42,910 bases of DNA from an uncultured Porphyromonadaceae bacterium (GTDB taxonomy: Bacteria > Bacteroidota > Bacteroidia > Bacteroidales > Muribaculaceae), in NCBI GenBank assembly GCA_900550645.1, contig URTA01000015.1, positions 1-42,910 of the forward strand, in the 5' to 3' direction. A program made the position numbers and the translations under genes. Positions 8,525 through 16,823 of the stretch are shown in pieces (the stretch's first letter is position 1; every line of letters starts with the position of its first letter). The notes under the pieces were generated by a model. It was not told the origin of the DNA. It searched no databases and saw only the letters and a list, made by a program, of their open reading frames with translations.

Positions 8525-10690
8525 TTATGCGTGTACGACCTCAAAGGCAACCTTGCCGTTGTAGTCGATCTGGTTGAACTTGTAACCGGCCTTCAGGTAC
8601 TTGGCATCCGGCTGGTTGCCGACGAATATGCCGCCTGAAATCTCTACAGTGATTTTATTGACATTATCGCCGGTGCCAAGGACTTTCAGTAGTTGTCCTG
8701 CTCCCTCAAACACGCCGCCTCGTATGTCCAGCTTGACAGTAGAAGCAGAATAGCCGGCCTGGACACGTATAAGGCCATTCAGTCCACTGGTGCGGAAATG
8801 ACCGCCTTTTATCGTAGCCGTAGCATTAGTGATGTTCACAGCTGCTCCGTTTTCGCTCACAAACGTGTTGTTGCCGTCAATAGTAAGGCTTGCGCCTGAT
8901 GCCACAGTAATCGCCGCCATGTTCTCGTTTGCGGAAATCACGCCGCCCTCGCCATTGATAGTAGTATTCTTGTCAATCATGATTGTCGCGGTTTTCATAG
9001 CCGGGCCTTTGATGCCCTTGATTTCGCCGCCGGCAGCCATTGTGAGTGTAGAGTTTGCAGCAGACGGCTTGAACTGCACGTCATAAGCCGGGATGCAATA
9101 GTCAATCGTCTTGCCGAAGATTATATCCTCCTTACCAGAGTTTTTGCCGGCATACATCACTACATAGTGGTCCTTGCCGTCGTTGCTCGGCTGCTTCACA
9201 GAGATATGGCCGGGAGCGAGGAAGTTGGTGTGCGCTCCCTCTGCACCGCAGTCTGCCGGGTTGAAGTTGATGAACTCGCCGCCCATGACAGTAATCTTGG
9301 CAGTGCCGTTCCTGTAGTTGTCATCGTAGCAGTTAAGTACATAGTCCTTGAGCCAGTCCTTGGAGGTCGTCAGCATCTCGAAACGGCCGCCACGGATTTC
9401 AGCCTCGCCATGGAATACATATACCACATGGTCATTGCCGTAGAAGTTGCCGTCCTTGATGATGAGCTTGCCGCCGCCCTGCACGTCAACAGCGAAAGCG
9501 TCATCAACCTGGCTGATGGGCTTCACAGTGCCGTCGCCGGTGATAGTCAGTTCGCCGCCGCGCAGCGAGAACATTGACCAGTCGCCGTTGGCAAAGTCAG
9601 CGACAGGGCCGTTTGCGGAATATGTCTTGCCGTTGAGGTCAAGTACATTGCCGCTGCCTCGTATTACCATTGTCTTGCTGGCAGACATGTCGGCAGAAAG
9701 CTGCACGTCATTGCCGGCGTTGAGCTGGTCAGAGAGAGCGTCAAACGAAGCCACGCTGTTGAACTCGCCGAGGAAGTCAGGTTCGATGACTATCTTGACG
9801 TTCATGACGTTGGTCAGGATTGAGCCGTAGATGTTTGTGCGGTAGTTGCGCTGCAGAGGCACGGTGTTGAATGTGCGCTCAATGGGAGCTGCGCCAGTGC
9901 CGGAGACTTTCAGCTTGACCTCGTCGGCAAGCGTCTTGTCTGCGCTGGTCAGCACATAGTTCATTGCCAGATACTGGTAGCCTTCGCCGGCAGAAGCGGG
10001 GAACTGCTCGTCAGTGGGAAGGGCAGCAGCTGTGAACGTGCGGACTTCAGGATTGCTCACTTCGCCGTCCACCAGGTTGAACTCAGTGTAAACAGGCACT
10101 GTCACCTCTGCTGTAGTGGCTGTAAAGCCGGCATCCACGGCAGTCTGCAGGTCGTCAGTGCCGATGTTGAGTTGTGCGAAGGGGCGGCGCAGTTCGATGG
10201 TCTGTGTGCCGTCAGCTTCGACAGTAAAGGCAGTGCAAGCATAGAAAGCGTCGAGGGTTTCGTCGCTTGTCGTGCGGTTTGCATAGTTGGCAGTCACAGT
10301 GTGAGTTGTGGTGTTGAAGTCGTAAGGCGACTTCTCCTCGCCGGCATCGGCCCAGCATATCACGGCGTACCGCTTGCCGGAAACGAGCTTGACGGGGACT
10401 TCGGTGTAGAGCTTGCCGTTCTGGAACTCGGCGGTGTACACGTCGCCGCTGTCAAACACGGAGAGGTTGTCGCCGTAGGGACGGTCGCCTTCAGCCTGCA
10501 TCACTACCATCTGGAGGTGCTTTGCAGTCTTGCCGTCGGCGAATGCACGGGTCTGTAGACCGTCGGGAAGTTTAGCAGTCAGGATGACTGTCGCTTCGCC
10601 CCCCTGGGGGACGATGTCATCGCTCGAACATGAGGGCAGCAGCATAGCGGTTGCTGTCAGAGCGAACATTGGTAGAATAATTTTTTTCAT
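8525..10690 (-). CDS. Fimbrillin-like lipoprotein (DUF6562-type), stand-alone copy
   Basis: Probable fimbrial subunit, 721 residues from the ATG at 10690 (an in-frame GTG lies six bases upstream). The signal peptide MKKIILPMFALTATAMLLPSC has its lipobox Cys at 21 and resembles that of the 23-2242 product. The fimbrillin domain spans residues about 28-300 with the variant PLQRNYRTNIYGS. A beta-helix-like module ending FNPADCGAEGAHTNFLAPGH follows, then a second, glycine-rich module (about 500-720) with no FNPAD cap. The gene has its own invertible promoter region (10847-11077). It lacks adjacent anchor or DUF3575 genes, so it may supply an alternative subunit to the fimbrial machinery encoded at 6.3-8.1 kb. 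That partnership is inference. Confidence 0.85.
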   Translation of the reverse strand: MKKIILPMFALTATAMLLPSCSSDDIVPQGGEATVILTAKLPDGLQTRAFADGKTAKHLQMVVMQAEGDRPYGDNLSVFDSGDVYTAEFQNGKLYTEVPVKLVSGKRYAVICWADAGEEKSPYDFNTTTHTVTANYANRTTSDETLDAFYACTAFTVEADGTQTIELRRPFAQLNIGTDDLQTAVDAGFTATTAEVTVPVYTEFNLVDGEVSNPEVRTFTAAALPTDEQFPASAGEGYQYLAMNYVLTSADKTLADEVKLKVSGTGAAPIERTFNTVPLQRNYRTNIYGSILTNVMNVKIVIEPDFLGEFNSVASFDALSDQLNAGNDVQLSADMSASKTMVIRGSGNVLDLNGKTYSANGPVADFANGDWSMFSLRGGELTITGDGTVKPISQVDDAFAVDVQGGGKLIIKDGNFYGNDHVVYVFHGEAEIRGGRFEMLTTSKDWLKDYVLNCYDDNYRNGTAKITVMGGEFINFNPADCGAEGAHTNFLAPGHISVKQPSNDGKDHYVVMYAGKNSGKEDIIFGKTIDYCIPAYDVQFKPSAANSTLTMAAGGEIKGIKGPAMKTATIMIDKNTTINGEGGVISANENMAAITVASGASLTIDGNNTFVSENGAAVNITNATATIKGGHFRTSGLNGLIRVQAGYSASTVKLDIRGGVFEGAGQLLKVLGTGDNVNKITVEISGGIFVGNQPDAKYLKAGYKFNQIDYNGKVAFEVVHA

Positions 10691-10846
10691 AATCACGTAT
10701 TAGAACTATTGTTAGTTGTTTGTGTTGTGGTTTCGGAAACAATTGAGGCTCGGGCGGCAAGAGATGTATGTTGCCGTCGTTTTGGACTCGGTAGTCAAGG
10801 ATGCTAAATATCTAATTCCTAAACACATATAAGTTAGTATCATGTA

Positions 10847-11077
10847 TTCTCTTATGAAGAGAAGTGCAGGATATTAATCTCTTGAAAATCAATAATATGA
10901 CACATTTGCGGTGTAATAGAAGTATCTGACAATCCATGCAAAGCCGCCAAATGCTAAAATATTCAACATCAAAAGTCGACCTTTGAAAAATTTTTCGCCG
11001 AAAATTTCATCTTTTCTTGCGCGTTTAGCGGAAAAGTTATAACTTTGCGGCGTAATGCACTTCTCTTCATAAGAGAA
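10847..11077. promoter_or_regulatory. Invertible promoter segment 2 (lone fimbrillin), OFF orientation
   Basis: A perfect 22-base inverted repeat lies at 10847-10868 and 11056-11077. Its core is the dyad TTCTCTT-ATG-AAGAGAA. The segment inside is homologous to switch 1 (nearly identical over 10946-11054) and contains one promoter (11017-11047) pointing right, away from the fimbrillin gene at 8525-10690. Inversion would place the promoter about 180 bases upstream of that gene, facing it. The three-base centre ATG differs from the CGT centre of switch 1, while within each pair the centres match. The enzyme is not encoded nearby. Confidence 0.85.
11017..11047 (+). promoter_or_regulatory. Promoter inside switch 2, facing right
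   Basis: TTG is at 11017-11019, followed by 20 bases and TAACTTTG at 11040-11047. The surrounding sequence is the same as in switch 1. In the present orientation it would transcribe into the gene-free stretch 11078-11451 and antisense to the DUF1015 gene. Confidence 0.8.
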
Positions 11078-11392
11078 GTATGCCAAAATCCCCTCTCTGA
11101 TTGCGTTTTTCATTAAAGCGAGGCCGCATTGATAATACAATTCGCCTCCACATCTAAGATTCACACTAAGCTGGCACAGTCACATCATATATATAGGTAG
11201 GCGATTAATTATAGCCCTTATAGCCGCACCTGAAATATCCGAAGTGGCGTCATCAGCATAAGCAGCAGACCTGCACTATAAAACAAAGAACACAGGGGCA
11301 TATCAATACGCTCCTGTGTCGTGTCAAAATTCAGCAGCATCATCCCCCGTGCAGGGCATGTAGCATAGTTTTGACGCCTCCTGTTTATTGGG
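11078..11392. other. Gene-free stretch between switch 2 and the DUF1015 terminator
   Basis: I see no convincing gene here. A frame of 68 codons on the minus strand (11218-11424) runs through the terminator, lacks a recognisable domain and is probably chance. Rightward transcripts from switch 2 in the OFF state would pass through this stretch. Confidence 0.4.
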
Positions 11393-11394
11393 GC

Positions 11395-11425
11395 AAAAAA
11401 TGGGATGCCGTCAGGGCATCCCATT
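11395..11425 (-). terminator. Rho-independent terminator of fur-purA-DUF1015 operon
   Basis: On the minus strand there is a perfect 11-base stem (AATGGGATGCC pairing with GGCATCCCATT, 11399-11409 with 11415-11425) and a five-base loop. A T-run follows (AAAAAA at 11395-11400 on the plus strand). It lies 27 bases after the DUF1015 stop codon. Confidence 0.85.
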
Positions 11426-11451
11426 GGTTATTAGGTTGTTGTTGAGGTTTT

Positions 11452-12699
11452 TTAGTCGTCGAGCTTGTGGATCACGAGGCCGGAGCGGAGCTTGGGCTCA
11501 AACCAAGTGGTCTTCGGGGGCATGATGTTGCCGGTGTCGGCGATGTTGATGAGCTGGTCCATGGTGACGGGGTAGAGGGCGAGGGCCATCTTCATCTCGC
11601 CGCTGTCAACACGGTGCTGCAGCTCTCCGAGGCCGCGAATGCCGCCGACGAAGTCGATGCGCTTGTCGCTGCGCAGGTCGGTGATGCCGAGGATGTCGCG
11701 CAGGATGAGGTCGGAAGATACGGTCACGTCAAGCACGCCGATGGGGTCCTGGTCGTTGTATGTGCCGGGCTTGGCAGTCAGCGAGTACCAGTTGCCGTCG
11801 AGGTAGAGGGCAAAGTTGTGCAGCCCTTTGGGGTGGTAGATTTCCTTGCCGATCTTCTCAACGTCGAAGTTCTCGCGCACCTTGTCGAGGAACTGCTCGG
11901 GAGTGAGGCCGTTGAGGTCGCGCACCACGCGGTTGTAGTCGATGATGCGGAGGTGAGAAGCGGGGAATGCCACTGCCATGAAGTAGTTGTATTCCTCCTT
12001 GCCGGTGTGGTGAGGGTTGTTCTTGGCCTTCTCTGCGCCTACGAGGGCGGCAGCTGCTGAGCGGTGGTGTCCGTCGGCGATGTAGAGGCTGGGTATTTTG
12101 GCAAACTCCTCCGTGATTTCCTTGATCATCTTCTCGTCAGAGATTACCCAGAATGTGTGGCCGAAGCCGTCGGGAGCGACGAAGTCGTATTCGGGCTTGT
12201 TCTTGATGACGGTGCGGATGATTTCCTCGAGCTTCTCGTTGTCGGGGAAAGCGAAGAATACCGGCTCGATGTTGGCATTGTTGATGCGGACATGCTTCAT
12301 GCGGTCTTCCTCCTTGTCGCGGCGTGTCAGCTCGTGCTTCTTGATGCGTCCTTCGAGGTAGTCGTTCACCCAGGCAGCGACCACGAAACCGTACTGAGTG
12401 CGGCCGTCCATGGTCTGTGCATAGATGTAGTAGTTCTCTTTGGGGTCCTGAACGAGCCAGCCTTTCTCCTGGAACTTGTGGAAGTTCTCGACAGCCTTGT
12501 CATAGACCTTGGGGTCATGCTCGTCGGTGCCGGGAGCGAAGTCGATTTCCGGCTTGATGATGTGGTAGAGGGACTTCTCGTTGCCTTCAGCCTCTTTGCG
12601 GGCCTCTTCGGAGTTGAGCACGTCGTAGGGACGTGACACTACCTGCTCGACAAACTCTTTGGGAGGACGTACCCCCTTGAATGGTTTAACTGTTGCCAT
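11452..12699 (-). CDS. DUF1015 family protein
   Basis: A 415-residue cytoplasmic protein of the DUF1015 family, of unknown biochemical function. Recognisable features are the N-terminal FKGVRPPKEFVEQVVSRPYDVLNSEEA (family start KPF.g.rp......v.sPPYDV) and the central YIADGHHRSAAA motif (about residues 212-223), which is the most conserved block of the family. The length is normal for the family. It starts 50 bases downstream of purA on the same strand with no promoter recognised between them. It is therefore probably read with fur and purA and ended by the hairpin at 11395-11425. DUF1015 genes often neighbour serA or serC in Bacteroidota; here the partner is purA, and no role in purine synthesis can be deduced from sequence. 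Confidence 0.9.
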   Translation of the reverse strand: MATVKPFKGVRPPKEFVEQVVSRPYDVLNSEEARKEAEGNEKSLYHIIKPEIDFAPGTDEHDPKVYDKAVENFHKFQEKGWLVQDPKENYYIYAQTMDGRTQYGFVVAAWVNDYLEGRIKKHELTRRDKEEDRMKHVRINNANIEPVFFAFPDNEKLEEIIRTVIKNKPEYDFVAPDGFGHTFWVISDEKMIKEITEEFAKIPSLYIADGHHRSAAAALVGAEKAKNNPHHTGKEEYNYFMAVAFPASHLRIIDYNRVVRDLNGLTPEQFLDKVRENFDVEKIGKEIYHPKGLHNFALYLDGNWYSLTAKPGTYNDQDPIGVLDVTVSSDLILRDILGITDLRSDKRIDFVGGIRGLGELQHRVDSGEMKMALALYPVTMDQLINIADTGNIMPPKTTWFEPKLRSGLVIHKLDD

Positions 12700-12749
12700 G
12701 GTTGTTTCGTTGTTTATTTAAGGTTAATGATTTCGTGACAGTTGATGCC

Positions 12750-14021
12750 TCACAGCTGGCGGCAGACAATGGTCTGCAGACGGTCCGGGCCGACGGAGAC
12801 GATGTATACCGGCACACCGAGGTATTCCTCGATGAAGCGGATGTAGCTGCGGAACGTTTCAGGGAACTGCTCCGGGTCGGTCATCTGCGTCAGGTCAGTC
12901 TTCCAGCCTGGCAGTTCGGTGTATACGGGCGTGATGTCCTCTGCGGCTGCGTCAAAGGGGAAATGGTCGGTGCGAGTGCCGCCGATTTCGTATGCAGTGC
13001 ACGCTTTCACCGTGTCGAGGGTGTCGAGCACGTCGCTCTTCATGAGTATTAGGCGAGTCACGCCGTTTATGGTTACGGCATATTTCAGGGCGACGAGGTC
13101 AATCCAGCCGCAGCGGCGTTCACGCCCTGTGACTGCGCCGTATTCGTGGCCTCGGTCGCGCATCAGTTTGCCGGTCTCGTCGTGCAGCTCCGTGGGGAAC
13201 GGCCCTGCGCCGACGCGGGTGCAGTATGCCTTGCAGATTCCGTATACCTCGCCGATGCGGTGCGGCGGCACTCCCAAGCCGATGCACGCGCCGGCAGTGA
13301 CGGTGTTGGAGGATGTGACGAAGGGGTACGAGCCGAAGTCCACGTCGAGCATCGTGCCCTGTGCGCCCTCGCAGAGTATGCTTTTGCCGGAGTTGAGCAT
13401 GTCGTTGACGAAATACTCAGAGTCCACTATGTCGTAGCCCTTGAGGTATTCGGCAGCTTCGAGCCATTCGCGCTCGAGGTCTGCAAATTCCGGGGTTTCG
13501 CCCATGCGGCGTAGCATGTCAACATGGCGGCTGACGGCAGCGCGGTATTTTTCGTCAAATGAGGAGAAGAGGTCACCGACGCGCAGCCCGTAGCGCGACA
13601 CCTTGTCGGTATATGCAGGACCGATGCCCTTGCCTGTAGTGCCTATCTTGGCATCCCCCTTTGCACGCTCGTTGGCAGCGTCGAGCAGCCGGTGGGTGGG
13701 GAGGATGAGGTGTGTCTTGCGTGAGATTTTCAGTATCGCATGCAGGTCGATGCCCTGCTGCTCTATCTCCATTGCCTCGCGGCGGAACAGCACCGGGTCG
13801 AGGACCACGCCGTTGCCTATTATGTTGGTGCGGCAGAGGAAAATGCCCGAGGGCAGTGACCTTAGGACCACTTTCTTGTCTTCAAACTCGAGGGTGTGAC
13901 CGGCGTTTGGGCCGCCCTGGAAGCGGGCCACGGCATCGTAGCGCGGGGTGAGCACGTCCACTATCTTGCCTTTACCCTCGTCGCCCCATTGCAGGCCGAG
14001 CAATACATCAGCTTTTGCCAT
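12750..14021 (-). CDS. purA: Adenylosuccinate synthetase
   Basis: Catalyses GTP-dependent joining of IMP and aspartate to adenylosuccinate, the first committed step to AMP, in the cytoplasm. The 423 residues match the usual length. The P-loop-like GDEGKGK motif is at 13-19, and FQGGPNAGHT follows at about 34-43. IGTTGKGIGPAYTDK (IMP binding) and EGAQGTMLDVDFGSYPFVTSSNT are all intact, so the enzyme should be active. The start ATG at 14021 lies inside the last 14 bases of the upstream fur-like gene, indicating translational coupling. Transcription most likely begins at the promoter before fur (14565-14595). The overlap suggests that purA expression follows that of the regulator. Confidence 0.97.
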   Translation of the reverse strand: MAKADVLLGLQWGDEGKGKIVDVLTPRYDAVARFQGGPNAGHTLEFEDKKVVLRSLPSGIFLCRTNIIGNGVVLDPVLFRREAMEIEQQGIDLHAILKISRKTHLILPTHRLLDAANERAKGDAKIGTTGKGIGPAYTDKVSRYGLRVGDLFSSFDEKYRAAVSRHVDMLRRMGETPEFADLEREWLEAAEYLKGYDIVDSEYFVNDMLNSGKSILCEGAQGTMLDVDFGSYPFVTSSNTVTAGACIGLGVPPHRIGEVYGICKAYCTRVGAGPFPTELHDETGKLMRDRGHEYGAVTGRERRCGWIDLVALKYAVTINGVTRLILMKSDVLDTLDTVKACTAYEIGGTRTDHFPFDAAAEDITPVYTELPGWKTDLTQMTDPEQFPETFRSYIRFIEEYLGVPVYIVSVGPDRLQTIVCRQL

Positions 14022-14508
14022 TACTGTTTTGCGGATTAGTTTTGTTATTCTTGTTCTTGCGGTTCTGGCGCACGCATGATGCGCAGATGCCGAAGATGTC
14101 TATCGAGAAGCTTGTTGCGGAGAATGAGCCGAAACGCCGTTGCGAGATGGCTTGCGATAGTTCCGGGTCGGGAACTTCGCGCACCTTGCCGCATTGCGAG
14201 CAAACCAGGTGCACATGGCCCGCGTCAACGTCTGCAAACTCGTACTGCGACTGGCGGCTCTTGAACGTGTGGCACGCCAGTATGCCGGCGCGTCGCAGCA
14301 GCTCGAGCGTGTTGTATACCGTGGCGAGGCTGACGTGGTAGGCATCCGCCTCAAGGCGGCGGTGCAGCGTGTCGGCGTCGAAATGCCCGCCCATGGCACA
14401 GGCGGCTTCGAGTATCACGAAACGCTCCTGTGTCTTGCGCATCCCCTTTGAGGCGAGGTAAGCCTCGAAACGGCTGCGGAGGGCTATGTCGTTGCCAGTG
14501 CTGTTCAT
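14008..14508 (-). CDS. Fur/PerR family metalloregulator
   Basis: A DNA-binding regulator of the ferric-uptake-regulator family, about 166 residues. The winged-helix part is at about 20-90 (GMRKTQERFVILEAA...HVSLATVYNTLELLRRAGIL). The dimer/metal domain carries HVHLVCSQCGKV and, near the C-terminus, GICASC. These two CxxC pairs are typical of the structural zinc site. Whether it senses iron, peroxide or zinc cannot be told. I chose the ATG at 14508 (MNSTGND), not the longer frame to 14595, because a perfect promoter (-33 at 14593-14595, -7 at 14565-14572) overlaps that extension. It overlaps purA by 14 bases. The C-terminal tail is rich in Lys/Asn. Confidence 0.92.
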   Translation of the reverse strand: MNSTGNDIALRSRFEAYLASKGMRKTQERFVILEAACAMGGHFDADTLHRRLEADAYHVSLATVYNTLELLRRAGILACHTFKSRQSQYEFADVDAGHVHLVCSQCGKVREVPDPELSQAISQRRFGSFSATSFSIDIFGICASCVRQNRKNKNNKTNPQNSNGKS

Positions 14509-14564
14509 TCCCTGCAAACATATCCATACGGGGCAAGCAGATGATGCCTGTCCCGATGGCGTTG

Positions 14565-14595
14565 CAAAGGTAGCAAGCCGCCGCCAATATTCCAA
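14565..14595 (-). promoter_or_regulatory. Promoter of fur-purA-DUF1015 operon
   Basis: Read on the minus strand, TTG (CAA at 14593-14595), 20 bases, then TACCTTTG (14565-14572). Transcription would start about 50 bases before the ATG at 14508. Confidence 0.75.
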
Positions 14596-14738
14596 ATCTT
14601 TTCCGCTAATTCTTGCCGTGCCTTATCCGAAACCAGCCGTGTATGTTAGGCTTGGCTTTTTATAAAAGGGCAAGCGGTTGGTATGCAGGGTATTGTAATA
14701 TTTAACGCGCTGCCAGTCGCGGTGTCGGCGTTATTTGG

Positions 14739-14746
14739 TATCTTTG
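14739..14746 (+). promoter_or_regulatory. Probable -7 box of MATE gene
   Basis: TATCTTTG at 14739-14746 matches TAnnTTTG. The expected TTG at 14716-14718 is absent (GTC), so the match is partial. It overlaps a longer upstream reading frame and favours the ATG at 14764, which would give a short leader. Confidence 0.5.
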
Positions 14747-14763
14747 CGCCGCATTTCGTCTCT

Positions 14764-16149
14764 ATGGCAGCATTCTCTTTACCCAAAGGCATCTCACGGC
14801 GGCTGCGCATCGCCTCGCCGCTGAAGCGCGAGCTGTTGTTCCTGACTGTCCCGATATTTGTCGAGACACTGCTCATCATGACCCTCGGCGCGATGGACAC
14901 GTTCATGCTCTCGCGCCACAGCGACGCGAGCGTGGCGGCGGTGGGCCTCGCCAACCAGATTGTCACATTCTGCTTCATCGTCTTTGAGGTCATCAACTTA
15001 GGCACGTCGGTGCTGTGCAGCCAGTACCTGGGCGCGAACCTGAAACGGCGCATGGAGCTGGTGGTAGGGGTGTCGCTGGTGGTCAACCTGATTTTCGGAG
15101 TGGCTATAAGCGCGTTGCTCTATTTCTATGCCGAGCCGATACTGTCGGCCATGGGGCTTGACGGCGAGATGCTGCCGCTGGGCGTGAGCTATATGCGCAT
15201 AGTCGGGGCATTCGCCTTCGTGCAGGCTCTTGCCATGACCCTCTCCGCCGTGCTGCGGTCAAACAACAAGGCCTATTGGCCGATGCTGGTGATACTTGTG
15301 GTCAATGTGCTGAACATCATCGGCAACTATGCGCTGATATTCGGCAAGTTCGGTGCGCCGGCTCTCGGGGTGTCAGGTGCTGCCATCACCACTGCCTCGT
15401 GCCGCACGCTGGCGATGATTGCCCTGTTTGTGATAGTATTTTCCACCACCATACGCCGTTTCCCCTGGTCGGTGTTCCGTCGCTGGCCTCGGGTGGAGTT
15501 CCGTAACCTGCTGAAGATAGGGTTGCCTGCTGCCGGCGAACAGATGTCCTATTCCTGCTCGCAGCTTGTCATCTCCTTTTTCATCACCATGCTTGGCATG
15601 GAGGCCCTTGCGGCGCGTACCTATTGCGTCAACCTTATAATGTATTCATACCTGTTCTGCATCGCTATCTCTCATGGTGGCGCGATAGTGACAGGCCACC
15701 TTGTGGGTGCGGAGAAGTGGAAAGCGTCGTTCACGCTGGGACGGTATGTGTGCCGTGTCGCCGTTGCGGTGACGTTCACTGCTTCGCTTGTGCTTGCCCT
15801 CGCCGGCCACACCATACTCTCCGCCCTCTCTGACAATCCCGAAATCATTGCCCTCGGCACAGCCATACTGTGGATAGACGTGCCGCTTGAGATAGGTCGT
15901 CCCATCAACATAGTGTTTGTCAATATATTGCAGAGTGTGGGCGATGTGAACTATCCCTTCTATGTGGGCGTGATATTCATGTGGTCTATCGCCGTGGTCC
16001 TCGCTTACCTGTTCGGCATACCCTTCGGCTTCGGCATACTGGGCATGTGGTGGATGTTCTCGCTTGATGAGAATGTGCGCGGGGTAGTGTTCCTGCGCCG
16101 GTGGTACGGCAAACGGTGGATGCACCGCGCTTTCGTAAAGACAGCATAA
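14764..16149 (+). CDS. MATE family multidrug/cation efflux transporter
   Basis: An inner-membrane multidrug and toxin extrusion protein, about 461 residues from the chosen start, near the usual MATE length with about 12 hydrophobic segments. Typical features are LKRELLFLTVPIFVETLLIMTLGAMDTFMLSRHSD in helix 1-2 and the mirrored second half after ...LKIGLPAAGEQMSYSCSQLVISFFITMLG. The open frame extends to 14683, but a probable -7 box lies in that extension, so MAAFSLPKG at 14764 is preferred. The substrate is unknown; MATE proteins exchange Na+ or H+ for organic cations. A YgjP-type gene starts eight bases after the stop, so the two are probably co-transcribed. It diverges from the fur operon. 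Confidence 0.92.
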   Translation: MAAFSLPKGISRRLRIASPLKRELLFLTVPIFVETLLIMTLGAMDTFMLSRHSDASVAAVGLANQIVTFCFIVFEVINLGTSVLCSQYLGANLKRRMELVVGVSLVVNLIFGVAISALLYFYAEPILSAMGLDGEMLPLGVSYMRIVGAFAFVQALAMTLSAVLRSNNKAYWPMLVILVVNVLNIIGNYALIFGKFGAPALGVSGAAITTASCRTLAMIALFVIVFSTTIRRFPWSVFRRWPRVEFRNLLKIGLPAAGEQMSYSCSQLVISFFITMLGMEALAARTYCVNLIMYSYLFCIAISHGGAIVTGHLVGAEKWKASFTLGRYVCRVAVAVTFTASLVLALAGHTILSALSDNPEIIALGTAILWIDVPLEIGRPINIVFVNILQSVGDVNYPFYVGVIFMWSIAVVLAYLFGIPFGFGILGMWWMFSLDENVRGVVFLRRWYGKRWMHRAFVKTA

Positions 16150-16157
16150 CATAACCG

Positions 16158-16724
16158 ATGTATAATATGGCTAATAGGAATATTGTGCTTCGCCGCGAGG
16201 CGATGAAGGTTGAGGAGTTTGATGTCATCATCGAGTGGAAGAATGTGGTTCGTGTAAGCCTCCGCTTCTCGTGGCGGTATGAGTGTTTCCGCATTTCCGC
16301 GCCGCCGACTGTCAGCCGCAAGGCAATAGCTGATTTCGCTTATTCGAGTTTGCCGTGGATGCGGAAGCAGATTGGCCGGGTCAGCGAGAAGAAAGATAGG
16401 GAGAACGCTGCGGACGCGCAGGACTTGACGGAGTTTCGCGCTATGCTCGAGCGAGTCATCCGTGAGCGCGAGGCCACAATGGGGCTTCATGCAGACAGGT
16501 ATGTGCTGCGCCGCATGACCTCGCAATGGGGGTCTGCCAACCCAGCCAAGTCCACCATAACCGTCAATACGCGGCTTGCGGCATATCCCGAGGAGTGTAC
16601 CGTCTATCTGATAACTCACGAACTGGCGCATTTCGTCCACCGTGGGCATCAGCGCGAGTTCTGGCAGCTGGTAGAGCGGTATTTCCCCGACTGGCGTAGG
16701 GTACGAAAACAATTGAGGGACTAA
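16158..16724 (+). CDS. YgjP-like metal-dependent hydrolase (DUF45)
   Basis: A 188-residue cytoplasmic protein of the YgjP/DUF45 family, zinc-metallopeptidase-like. The metal motif HELAHFVHRGH (residues 154-164) supplies His154, His158 and His164 with Glu155 as the catalytic base, and is followed by the family signature REFWQLVERYFPDWR. SQWGSANPAKSTITVN (about 125-140) matches the conserved R.SRWGS...g.i.ln block. Members have been proposed to act as UTP pyrophosphatases, but the physiological role is unclear. It lies eight bases downstream of the MATE gene on the same strand and probably shares its transcript; a functional link is not evident. Confidence 0.9.
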   Translation: MYNMANRNIVLRREAMKVEEFDVIIEWKNVVRVSLRFSWRYECFRISAPPTVSRKAIADFAYSSLPWMRKQIGRVSEKKDRENAADAQDLTEFRAMLERVIREREATMGLHADRYVLRRMTSQWGSANPAKSTITVNTRLAAYPEECTVYLITHELAHFVHRGHQREFWQLVERYFPDWRRVRKQLRD

Positions 16725-16823
16725 CTTCACAGCCAGTCCCACAATCTTAATGTAACCTTAGTCGAGATAAACTTAATTGAGAGTGATAAACTAATGTGTA
16801 TAAGGTTGAGTACCCTCGCGCAT

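Noticed and set aside
10889..11164. Minus-strand frame across promoter switch 2
   Set aside because: It covers the invertible segment itself, has no ribosome-binding site or domain and would be broken by inversion.
11467..12636. Long plus-strand frames opposite the DUF1015 gene
   Set aside because: Val/Glu-rich shadow frames; the minus-strand DUF1015 protein is clearly recognisable.
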